From contig CBFGTJ010000026.1 of NCBI GenBank assembly GCA_965651815.1, positions 1-23,967 on the forward strand: a stretch of DNA of 23,967 bases, given 5' to 3'. Of the stretch, positions 7,089 to 14,355 are shown in pieces. Origin of the DNA: CBFGTJ01 sp965651815. Lineage in GTDB: Bacteria > Actinomycetota > Acidimicrobiia > Acidimicrobiales > Microtrichaceae. Position numbers and translations under genes: made by a program. The notes beneath the pieces were generated by a model. That model saw only the letters and a list, made by a program, of their open reading frames with translations. It did not search any database and had not been told where the DNA came from. Position 1 is the stretch's first letter; every line of letters begins with the position of its first letter.

Positions 7089-8207
7089 GTGCAGTTCCGG
7101 CTGTCGCCCGAGCTCGTCGCGCTGCGGGAGGAGGCCCTCGAGGTCGCCCGGCGCGCCACCGAGGGCCTGGAGGTCCTCGAGGACTCCTGGATGGTCGGCG
7201 CCTCCAGCGAGTTCGCCCGCACCCTCGGCGAGCGCGGCTGGCTGGGCATGACCTGGCCGGTCGAGGAGGGCGGGCACGGGCGCAGCCCGCTCGAACGGTT
7301 CGTCGTGTTCGAGGCGCTGATCGGCGAGGGCGCCCCCGTCGCCACCTCCTGGTTCGCCGACCGGCAGATCGGGCCGACGCTGCTGCAGTTCGGCACCTCC
7401 GAGCAGCGTGCACGGTGGCTCCCCGAGATCGTGGCCGGCACCTCGGCGTGGTGCATCGGGATGAGCGAGCCCGACGCGGGGTCCGACGTCGCCTCGCTGC
7501 GGACCACCGCCCGTCGCCGCGGCGACGTCTGGGTGGTCGACGGGCAGAAGGTGTGGACCTCCGGTGCGGCCACCGCGGACTGGTGCTACCTGGTCGCCCG
7601 CACCGACCCGGACGCGCCCGTCCACGAGGGGCTGTCCGAGCTGGTGGTCGACATGCGCTCCCCCGGCATCGAGGTCCGTCCGATCGTCGACATCACCGGC
7701 AGCGAGCACTTCTGCGAGGTCCGCTTCGACGGCGTGGAGGTCCCCGCCGAGCACCTGGTGGGCACCGAGAACGGCAGCTTCCGGCAGCTGATGCGCCAGA
7801 TGGAGCACGAGCGGGGCGGCATCGACCGGCTCGTGTCGAACCGGCGGCTGTACCTCGACGCGCTCGAGGTCGCCGACACCACCGACCCGCTCGTCCGGCA
7901 CGAGGTCGCGTGCCTGGAGAGCGGCTACCTGATCGGCCGGCAGCTGGTGCTGCGAGAGGTGGTCGGCCAGGCACCGAAGGGCTTCTCGGCGGCGACGAAG
8001 ACCTGGTGCACGGAGTTCGAGCAGCGCGTCGCCGCGTTCTGCGCGCGCGTCGCGGGCCCCGACGCGACGATCTGGGGCCGCGTCGCCCGGAACATCTGCT
8101 ACGCACCCGCCTACACGATCATGGGCGGCACGACGCAGATCCTGCGCAACGTCCTCGCCGAGCGCCTGCTCGGCCTGCCCCGCGAGCCCCGTCCCGCGGG
8201 GAGGTAG
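7089..8207 (+). CDS. Acyl-CoA dehydrogenase family flavoprotein
   Basis: The 372-residue protein has the three-domain ACAD layout: a helical N-terminal domain (about 1-115), a beta domain (115-215) with the FAD-side motif MSEPDAGSDVASLRTTA and KVWTSGA, and a helical C-terminal domain with IMGGTTQILRNVLAERLLG. It should oxidise an acyl-CoA thioester with FAD, passing electrons to ETF in the cytosol; the substrate is unknown. In the C-terminal motif Gly stands where medium-chain enzymes carry the catalytic Glu (YEGTxQ). A Glu in QMEHERGGID may act as base, as in isovaleryl-CoA-type enzymes, or activity may differ. I chose the GTG 4 nt after the DUF971 stop; the frame is open further upstream but overlaps that gene. 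It converges on the next gene with 4 nt between stops. Confidence 0.9.
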   Translation: MQFRLSPELVALREEALEVARRATEGLEVLEDSWMVGASSEFARTLGERGWLGMTWPVEEGGHGRSPLERFVVFEALIGEGAPVATSWFADRQIGPTLLQFGTSEQRARWLPEIVAGTSAWCIGMSEPDAGSDVASLRTTARRRGDVWVVDGQKVWTSGAATADWCYLVARTDPDAPVHEGLSELVVDMRSPGIEVRPIVDITGSEHFCEVRFDGVEVPAEHLVGTENGSFRQLMRQMEHERGGIDRLVSNRRLYLDALEVADTTDPLVRHEVACLESGYLIGRQLVLREVVGQAPKGFSAATKTWCTEFEQRVAAFCARVAGPDATIWGRVARNICYAPAYTIMGGTTQILRNVLAERLLGLPREPRPAGR

Positions 8208-8211
8208 GGGG

Positions 8212-10908
8212 TCACTCCAGGCGGCGGACCGCGAAGTCCTCGATGGGGTCGCCGAGCACGATCTCCACGTCCGCCACCACCGCCCCCGCACTCGTGACCA
8301 GCACCGGGTCGGCGGCGACCCGCCGGATCTCCTCGTGCTGCTCGACCAGCGCCGCCATGCGGTGCACCAGCTCGACGATGCGCACCCGGTCGAGGGGGTC
8401 GGTGATGACGCGGCCGATCGCCGACCCCGCGACGAGCGCGGAGGCGTCCGCGAGGGTGAGCGGCAGCACCCCGAGCTCGAACACCCCTGAGATCGACGAC
8501 GGACCGCCGAGGCCGACCTCCACGGTGCCCGCGCCGTCGGGGTGTCGGACGACGCGCACGGCGACGTCGATCCCCTCGTCCACGAACCGCTGCACGACCG
8601 CGGGGGTCATCGAGCCGTCGAGGACCTCGGCCATGCGCGCCCACACCACCCGCATCTGCTGCTCGTCGACGATGTCGAGGGCGACGCCGCTGGCCGCGGC
8701 GCGGGCACGCCGGTTCCGGGTGTCGGCCTTGAGCGCGACCGGCCAGCCCAGCTCCTCGGCCGCGGCGACCGCCTCGTCGTCGTCCGACACGACCCGCCGG
8801 GGCACGACCTCGACGGAGTAGGTGGCGAGCAGCCGCTCCTGGTCCTCGTGGTCGAGGTGCACCTCACCCGCGTCACCCGGCCCGCGCCGGGCGAGCACCT
8901 CGGCGATGATCCGCTCCGCGCCGTCGGCGTCGCAGCCGACCGGTCCCTCCGACTCGAAGCGGTCCACGGCGTGGCGCCAGCTGCGGTAGGTGGCGAGCCG
9001 ACCCAGCGCGTGCACCGCGTCCTCGGGGAACCGGAACGTCGGGATCGCCACCCCCTCTCCCCCACCCAACCGGGGGGTGTCGGGCCCGAGCATGGTCGCC
9101 ACGAACGTGACCTCCGGGGCGGCGCGGCTCGCGTCGAGCAGCGCGTCCACCACGTCGGTGTCCAGCTCGAGGCGCGGCGGCGTGTGCAGCACCACGACGC
9201 TGTGCACCGACGGATCCGCGGTCACCTTGCCCAGCACCCGTGCGTAGTCCTCCGCGTCCGCCCGGAACGTGAGGTCGATCGGGTTCGTGAGCGCACGACC
9301 GCCGGGGCCCTCGACCTCGACGGGCACCAGGTCGAGTCCGGCGGAGAGGCAGGCGTCCGCGGCGAGCGCGACCGCGCCGTCGGAGTTGCCGACGACCGCG
9401 ACGCCTCGGCCGGCGGGCACCGGCTGGTCGGCGAGGATCCTGCCGAGGTCGAACAGCTCCTCGAGCGTCCCGACGCTGATGATCCCGGTCTGGCGGAACA
9501 CCGCCTGGGCGCGGCGCTCCGCGGCCGCCGCCTCGAGGCGGCTGATGCCGCCGCGCACCGTCGCACCCGACAGGGCCGTGTGCAGCGCGGCCACCGGCAT
9601 GTCCATGGACGCGGCGCGCGCGGCGCGCACGAAGCGTGGCGGCAGCGCACGCGCGGCGAGGTACATGAGCACCGCGGCGGTCTCGTCGTCCTCGATCCAG
9701 TAGCTCAGCAGGTCCGTCGCCGCGACGTCCGCGCGGTTGCCGGCGGCGACGAAGGTCGACAGGCCCAGCTCGGTGCGCACCGCGTGCTCGATCAGCGACG
9801 CGGACAGCAGCCCCGACTCGGCGAGCACCCCCACGCGACCGCGCGGCGGCATGCTCGGCACGAGCGTGGCGTCCATCCGCACCGAGGGGTGCGTGTTGAC
9901 GAGCCCCAGGCAGTTCGGCCCCAGCAGGCGCATCCCGTGCGACCGGGCCGCCTCCACGGTCCGCCGCTCCAGCTCGGCACCGTGGGGGCCCTCCTCGGAG
10001 AAGCCCGCCGAGAGCACCGCGACACCACCGGCGCCGCGGCGCCCGGCCCGGTCCACGACGGCGGGGACCTCCTCCGCGGGGACGGCGACGAGCACCAGGT
10101 CGACCGCCTCGGGCAGGTCGTCCACCGATGGGTACGCCTCGACCCCGTAGACCCGCTCACCCGACCGGGCGGCGTCCCGGTTCACGGCGTAGGCGGTGCC
10201 CTGGAAGCCGTTGTCGAGCAGGTTGCGGAACACGTCCGCGCCGAGGCTGCCCCCGACCCTGCCGGCGCCGACCACCGCGACGGAGTCGGGGTGGAGGATC
10301 CGCCGCACGGACGCGGCCTCGGCCAACCGTTCCCGGCGCTCCATCGCCGCCAGCGCGGCGGCGGTGGGGTCGATGTCGAACGCGACCTCGACCACGCCCT
10401 CCTCGAGCCGGGTCGCGACGTCGTACCCGGCGGTGGCGAACACGCGCAGCATCTTGCGGTTGTGCGGGAGCGTCGTCGCCGTGAAGCGCCTCACCCCGTT
10501 GTCGCGGCCCGCCTCCGCCAGGAACTCGAGCAGCAGCGTGCCCAGGCCGCGGCCCTGGTGCTCGTCGTCGATGAAGAACGCGACCTCCGCGGTGTCGGTG
10601 CCGCGGTAGCGCTCGTAGCGGGCGACGCCGATCAGCTCGTCGCCCTCGAGCGCGACGAAGGCCACCCGGTCACGGTGGTCGACGACGGTGAAGTGCTCGA
10701 CGTCCCGGTCACTGAGGCGCGGGCGGGGCGAGAAGTACCGGAAGTAGATCGACTCGGGCGACTGCCGCTGGTGGAATCGGACCAACCGGTCGGCGTCACC
10801 TGGCACGATCGGACGGACGTGGACGGTGTGGCCGTCGCGGAGCACGACGTCCGCCTCCCAGGAGGATGGATACGCTCCGTTGCCGTCGCCATCGGCTGGG
10901 GGCACCAC
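8212..10908 (-). CDS. GNAT acetyltransferase fused to NDP-forming acyl-CoA synthetase-like domains (Pat-type protein acetyltransferase)
   Basis: The 898-residue protein carries an N-terminal GNAT domain (about 15-180) with the acetyl-CoA loop HQGRGLG at 117-123. Next come a Rossmann CoA-binding domain from about 201 (RRILHPDSVAVVGAGRVGG), succinyl-CoA-ligase-like domains (VGVLAESGLLSASL, AAGNRADVAATDLLSYWIED) and an ATP-grasp-like end (about 690-890). Pat-type protein lysine acetyltransferases pair these modules; a Streptomyces relative also has GNAT first. The phospho-histidine motif SHTG of active ADP-forming synthetases is absent: by spacing from FRQTGII (471-477) position 456 is Ser. The ATP-grasp lysine-rich stretch is also degenerate. 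So it likely acetylates proteins, for example acyl-CoA synthetases, with the synthetase part as acetyl-CoA sensor. I prefer the GTG at 10908, sitting just after a -10; an ATG at 10959 is in frame but overlaps the divergent gene's start. Confidence 0.87.
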   Translation of the reverse strand: MVPPADGDGNGAYPSSWEADVVLRDGHTVHVRPIVPGDADRLVRFHQRQSPESIYFRYFSPRPRLSDRDVEHFTVVDHRDRVAFVALEGDELIGVARYERYRGTDTAEVAFFIDDEHQGRGLGTLLLEFLAEAGRDNGVRRFTATTLPHNRKMLRVFATAGYDVATRLEEGVVEVAFDIDPTAAALAAMERRERLAEAASVRRILHPDSVAVVGAGRVGGSLGADVFRNLLDNGFQGTAYAVNRDAARSGERVYGVEAYPSVDDLPEAVDLVLVAVPAEEVPAVVDRAGRRGAGGVAVLSAGFSEEGPHGAELERRTVEAARSHGMRLLGPNCLGLVNTHPSVRMDATLVPSMPPRGRVGVLAESGLLSASLIEHAVRTELGLSTFVAAGNRADVAATDLLSYWIEDDETAAVLMYLAARALPPRFVRAARAASMDMPVAALHTALSGATVRGGISRLEAAAAERRAQAVFRQTGIISVGTLEELFDLGRILADQPVPAGRGVAVVGNSDGAVALAADACLSAGLDLVPVEVEGPGGRALTNPIDLTFRADAEDYARVLGKVTADPSVHSVVVLHTPPRLELDTDVVDALLDASRAAPEVTFVATMLGPDTPRLGGGEGVAIPTFRFPEDAVHALGRLATYRSWRHAVDRFESEGPVGCDADGAERIIAEVLARRGPGDAGEVHLDHEDQERLLATYSVEVVPRRVVSDDDEAVAAAEELGWPVALKADTRNRRARAAASGVALDIVDEQQMRVVWARMAEVLDGSMTPAVVQRFVDEGIDVAVRVVRHPDGAGTVEVGLGGPSSISGVFELGVLPLTLADASALVAGSAIGRVITDPLDRVRIVELVHRMAALVEQHEEIRRVAADPVLVTSAGAVVADVEIVLGDPIEDFAVRRLE

Positions 10909-10914
10909 CGCGAC

Positions 10915-10920
10915 ACAGTA
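10915..10920 (-). promoter_or_regulatory. Candidate -10 for a leaderless transcript of the Pat-like gene
   Basis: TACTGT on the minus strand fits TANNNT and lies exactly 6 nt before the GTG at 10908, so transcription could begin at the start codon. No Shine-Dalgarno precedes that GTG, which fits a leaderless mRNA. The gap to the divergent gene is only 41 nt. Confidence 0.4.
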
Positions 10921-10949
10921 CCCAAGGGGCCCGAACCCGAGGAGATGCC

Positions 10950-12698
10950 GTGGGCACACCCACCGAGAACGAGCAGGCCCACGGGGACCGAGCCGCGGTC
11001 CCGCCCGGCCGCCATCCCGCCCTGTGGGACCTCGCGGAGCGCTACTGGCGGCTCACCCTGGCGGCCTCGCCCAGCTCGGCGACCCTGCTGGGCGTGCACG
11101 AGTGGGACGACCGGCTCGAGGACGTCTCGGAGGAGGCCGAGCACGACCTCCGCGACCGCCTCGACCACCTCCGTGTGGACGTGGCCGCGCTGGCGCCCGG
11201 CGACCTCTCGCCACGGGACCGGGTGACGAGGGCGCTGCTCACCCACCAGCTCGACACCACCATCGAGGCGATCGACCTCCGCCTGACCGAGCTCGGCTCG
11301 GACCACATGGACGGCCCGCACGCCATGCTGCTGATGGTCGCGCCGCAGCTCACCTACCCGGAGCCCGAGCACGCCGAGGCGGCGCTCCGCCGCTACGAGC
11401 AGGTGCCCGGGCTGCTGGACCAGGCGCTCGACCGGTTCCGTGCCGGCTTGGCCAAGGGGCGCGCGCCGGCCTCCGCCGTCCTGGCGCGCTCGATCAGCTC
11501 GCTCGACGCCTACCTCGAGGGACCGGTCGAGCGGGACCCGTTCCTGCTCCCGGGGCTCCCCGAGGCGTGGTCGTCCAGCGACCCCGCGGCCGAGGCTTGG
11601 CGGGCCCGTGCCGTCGAGCTCGTGCGGGACCGCATCCGGCCGGCCTTCGAGGCCTACCGCGACGCCCTGCGCGACGAGCTCGGACCGGCGGCCCGGGATG
11701 ACGCGCACGCCGGGTGGCGCTACCTGCCCGACGGCGACCAGCTGTACGCGGCGCTGATCCGGGGGCACACGACGGTCGACACGACGCCCAGGGCGCTGCA
11801 CGACCTGGGGCGCGAGCTCACCGAGCAGCGTCTGCCGGAGGAGTACGGACGGATCGGCCAGGAGTGCCTGGGCACCAGCTCCTTCGCCGAGATCCGCGAG
11901 CGCCTGCGCACCGACCCGTCGCTGCGCCACCGCGACGTGGCGGAGGTGCTCGCCACCGCGCGCAGCTCCATCGCGCGGGCGACCGAGGCGGTGCAGGGCT
12001 GGTTCGGCCGCCTGCCGGAGGTGGGCTGCGAGGTCGCCGAGATCCCCGACTTCCTCGCCGCGGACGCGCCGTACGCCTACTACTTCCCTCCCGCGCTGGA
12101 CCGGTCGCGGCCCGGGACCTACTTCATCAACACCGCGGACCCCGAGGGGGCGTCGCGCACCGAGGCGGAGTCCATCGCGTTCCACGAAGCGGTCCCGGGG
12201 CACCACCTGCAGATCGCGATCAGCCAGGAGCTGGACGACCTGCCCGAGTTCCAGCGCCACGACGGCTCGACCGCGTACGTCGAGGGCTGGGCGCTCTACG
12301 CGGAGCGGCTGGCCGACGAGATGGGCCTGTACTCGGGGCCGCTCGACCGCCTCGGCATGCTCACCGCGGACTCGTGGCGGTCCGCCCGCCTGGTCGTCGA
12401 CACGGGCCTGCACGCGCTGGGCTGGTCGCGCCAGCAGGCCATCGACTACTTCACCGAGCACACCCCGGTGCCGCTCGAACAGATCGCCCCCGAGGTCGAC
12501 CGCTACCTCGCCATCCCCGGCCAGGCGCTGTCCTACAAGGTCGGCCAGCTCGAGATCCAGCGGGTGCGGGCCCGGGCCGAGGCCGAGCTCGGCGACCGGT
12601 TCGACCTCGCCGCGTTCCACGACGTGGTGCTCGGCTCGGGGGCGGTCACCCTGCCCGTGCTCGAGGAGCTGGTGCAGGGCTGGATCGACTCGCAGTAG
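10950..12698 (+). CDS. DUF885 family metallopeptidase-like protein
   Basis: The 582-residue protein belongs to the DUF885 family, relatives of zinc metallopeptidases of the gluzincin type. It shows FHEAVPGHHLQ, where H412, E413 and H418 form the HExxPGH zinc and catalytic motif, and VEGWALYAERLADEMG, where E445 is the expected third ligand. The rest is mostly helical with many charged residues. No signal peptide is seen, so it is probably cytoplasmic. The substrate is unknown. The start is the GTG at 10950 with GAGGAG at 10939-10944 and 5 nt spacing; longer in-frame versions lack such a site. It is divergent from the Pat-like gene (41 nt) and converges on the alpha/beta hydrolase with 7 nt between stops. 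Confidence 0.92.
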   Translation: MGTPTENEQAHGDRAAVPPGRHPALWDLAERYWRLTLAASPSSATLLGVHEWDDRLEDVSEEAEHDLRDRLDHLRVDVAALAPGDLSPRDRVTRALLTHQLDTTIEAIDLRLTELGSDHMDGPHAMLLMVAPQLTYPEPEHAEAALRRYEQVPGLLDQALDRFRAGLAKGRAPASAVLARSISSLDAYLEGPVERDPFLLPGLPEAWSSSDPAAEAWRARAVELVRDRIRPAFEAYRDALRDELGPAARDDAHAGWRYLPDGDQLYAALIRGHTTVDTTPRALHDLGRELTEQRLPEEYGRIGQECLGTSSFAEIRERLRTDPSLRHRDVAEVLATARSSIARATEAVQGWFGRLPEVGCEVAEIPDFLAADAPYAYYFPPALDRSRPGTYFINTADPEGASRTEAESIAFHEAVPGHHLQIAISQELDDLPEFQRHDGSTAYVEGWALYAERLADEMGLYSGPLDRLGMLTADSWRSARLVVDTGLHALGWSRQQAIDYFTEHTPVPLEQIAPEVDRYLAIPGQALSYKVGQLEIQRVRARAEAELGDRFDLAAFHDVVLGSGAVTLPVLEELVQGWIDSQ

Positions 12699-12705
12699 GG
12701 GCCGC

Positions 12706-13644
12706 TCAACCGCCGGCGGCGTCCAGCTCCTCCCGGAGGATCGCTGCCAGCTCCAGCGGCCGGTCGCCCTGCACGCTGTGGCCGGCGCCCTCGACGACGA
12801 CCACCCGTGCCTCGGGCTGGAGGCGCCGCAGCTCGGCGACGTCGTCGTCGTCCACGACCGGGCTCGTGGCGCCCCGCACCAGCAGGTACGGGACCCGGAC
12901 CGCCGCCACGTCGGCCCACAGGTCCACGCGCTCGGAGAACCCCTCCGCGTCGGGTTCGATGCGACCACGGTCGTAGTTCCACTCCCACTCACCGCTGGGC
13001 AGGCGGTGCGCGTTGTGCAGGATCCCCCGCCGCAGCGACTCCGGCGAGCGCGTCGGGTTGAACTGGACGGTGCGCTCGAAGATCTCGCGGAACGACCCGA
13101 ACCGCTGCGGGCCGGCGATGAACGCGTGCACGTCCGCGGCCTTGTCGCGGGTGACCCCGGGCGTCACGTCGATCACGACCAGGCGGCGCACCAGGTCGGG
13201 GTGCCGCGCGGCGAGCGCGTTCGCGGTGAGGCCCCCGAGCGACATGCCCACCACCAGCGACGCGTCCGGTGCGTGCACCTCCACGAAGCCGGCCAGGTCG
13301 TCCGCGTTCGAGCGCGGGTCGTAGGCGCCGTCGGCCCGCCAGCTCGAGTGGCCGTGGCCGGGGAGGTCGACCGCCACGAGCGGGGTCGGCCGGAGGGCGA
13401 GGGCGACGGTGTCCCAGGTGTGCGCGTTCTGCGCGCCGCCGTGGATGAGCACGGCCCGGGGCGGCTCGGTGCCCCAGCGCAGGCCCGAGATCCGGCGGCC
13501 GTCGGGGAGCTCGTGGGTGACGCGCTCGACGTGCACGTCGTCGGGCGGTTCGAGCCCGTACTCGGCGCAGTTCTCGCCGAACAGGCCGAGCTCGTCGTAG
13601 GTGAACTCGGGATCGTCCGGGTCGGAGGTTGCGTGCACAGCCAT
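12706..13644 (-). CDS. Alpha/beta-fold hydrolase
   Basis: The 312-residue protein has the alpha/beta hydrolase core preceded by a roughly 65-residue acidic N-terminal segment. VLIHGGAQNAHTWD supplies the oxyanion turn, VGMSLGGLTANALAARHPD the nucleophile elbow (S135), and VVEGAGHSV the catalytic H289. VAVDLPGHGHS is typical of the esterase/epoxide hydrolase/haloperoxidase-like branch; a specific substrate cannot be assigned. There is no signal peptide, so it should act in the cytosol. The ATG at 13644 has GAGG about 8 nt upstream on the minus strand; an upstream in-frame ATG lacks this and would add a Pro-rich stretch. It is divergent from the small membrane protein gene with 125 nt between starts, a region that is GC-rich and shows no confident promoter. 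Confidence 0.92.
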   Translation of the reverse strand: MAVHATSDPDDPEFTYDELGLFGENCAEYGLEPPDDVHVERVTHELPDGRRISGLRWGTEPPRAVLIHGGAQNAHTWDTVALALRPTPLVAVDLPGHGHSSWRADGAYDPRSNADDLAGFVEVHAPDASLVVGMSLGGLTANALAARHPDLVRRLVVIDVTPGVTRDKAADVHAFIAGPQRFGSFREIFERTVQFNPTRSPESLRRGILHNAHRLPSGEWEWNYDRGRIEPDAEGFSERVDLWADVAAVRVPYLLVRGATSPVVDDDDVAELRRLQPEARVVVVEGAGHSVQGDRPLELAAILREELDAAGG

Positions 13645-13769
13645 GTCGCCATCCTCGCGCGGGCCCTCCCCGACCCGGGGCTGGCGGGGCCCCGGGGTTG
13701 ACGGCACGACCCGGCGGGGAAGGAGCCCGGTTCATCAGATCCGGCGCCGGAGTGCCGATGAGGAAGGCG

Positions 13770-14300
13770 ATGCTGCACGCACCCACCCGATCACCGATCT
13801 GGCTGTCGCACCACTGGCCCGATCGACACGACCGCTGCGTCCGCGTCCGCGGCGTCGCAGTGTGCCGGCGGTGCCTGGTGCTCTACCCGCTCGTGCTCCT
13901 CGCGGCGCTCGTCGTGCTGGCCGTGGACCTCCCGCTGGGCGCGATCGTCGTCGCCGCCTGGATCCTGCCGTTGCCGATGTCGCTCGAGTGGGCCGGCGAG
14001 CAGTTCGGCGTCCTCGCCCACTCCCCCCGCCGGCTGGTCGTGACGACCGCCGTCGCCGCGCTCGGCCTCGGCGCCGCGCTGGCGGTGCACCTCCGCACCC
14101 CCTTCCACCTCGACGTGCTGGCGCCGGTGGCGACCCACGTGACCATCTGCGCCGTGTCGTCGATCCGCGCCGCACGCGGCCGCACCCGCGGCTGGAGCGT
14201 CGAGGACGAGCTCCGCCACCGCCGCGAGGAGGCCGAGCGGGAGCGCTCGCTCCGCCTCCTGCTGGCCGAGGGTGGTCGGGAGGCCTCGAGATCCGAGTAG
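13770..14300 (+). CDS. DUF2085-like small membrane protein
   Basis: The 176-residue protein starts with a short polar part containing SHHWPDRHDRCVRVRGVAVC and then RRC (H14, H15, C23, C32, C35). This resembles the HxxPERS...CxRC pattern of the DUF2085 membrane family, so the His/Cys set may bind a metal. Three to four hydrophobic segments follow (about 36-53, 55-72, 87-105, 115-131), then a charged, probably helical tail rich in Arg and Glu. The function of the family is unknown. I chose the ATG at 13770 because AGGA lies 5 nt upstream; ATG 13758 and GTG 13752 are in-frame alternatives. Confidence 0.72.
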   Translation: MLHAPTRSPIWLSHHWPDRHDRCVRVRGVAVCRRCLVLYPLVLLAALVVLAVDLPLGAIVVAAWILPLPMSLEWAGEQFGVLAHSPRRLVVTTAVAALGLGAALAVHLRTPFHLDVLAPVATHVTICAVSSIRAARGRTRGWSVEDELRHRREEAERERSLRLLLAEGGREASRSE

Positions 14301-14323
14301 GTTCCCCCGCTGACCGTTGAGGT

Positions 14324-14337
14324 GGGCCCGAGGGCCC
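14324..14337 (+). terminator. Short GC hairpin between DUF2085-like gene and CocE-like gene
   Basis: GGGCC (14324-14328) and GGCCC (14333-14337) pair around the tetraloop CGAG. It lies 24 nt after the upstream stop and 19 nt before the next ATG, so it could be a weak terminator or part of the leader. There is no U tract. Confidence 0.25.
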
Positions 14338-14355
14338 GCAGCGAAGGGGAGGAAC

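Noticed and set aside
4328..7573. Very long minus-strand open frame opposite lysR, gltA and the acyl-CoA dehydrogenase gene
   Set aside because: The translation is low-complexity and rich in Arg, Ser and His with no domain; it is antisense to three convincing genes and reflects GC-driven lack of stop codons.
8542..11226. Long plus-strand open frame opposite the Pat-like gene
   Set aside because: Its product is rich in His, Arg and Gly without any motif, while the minus strand encodes clear GNAT and synthetase domains.
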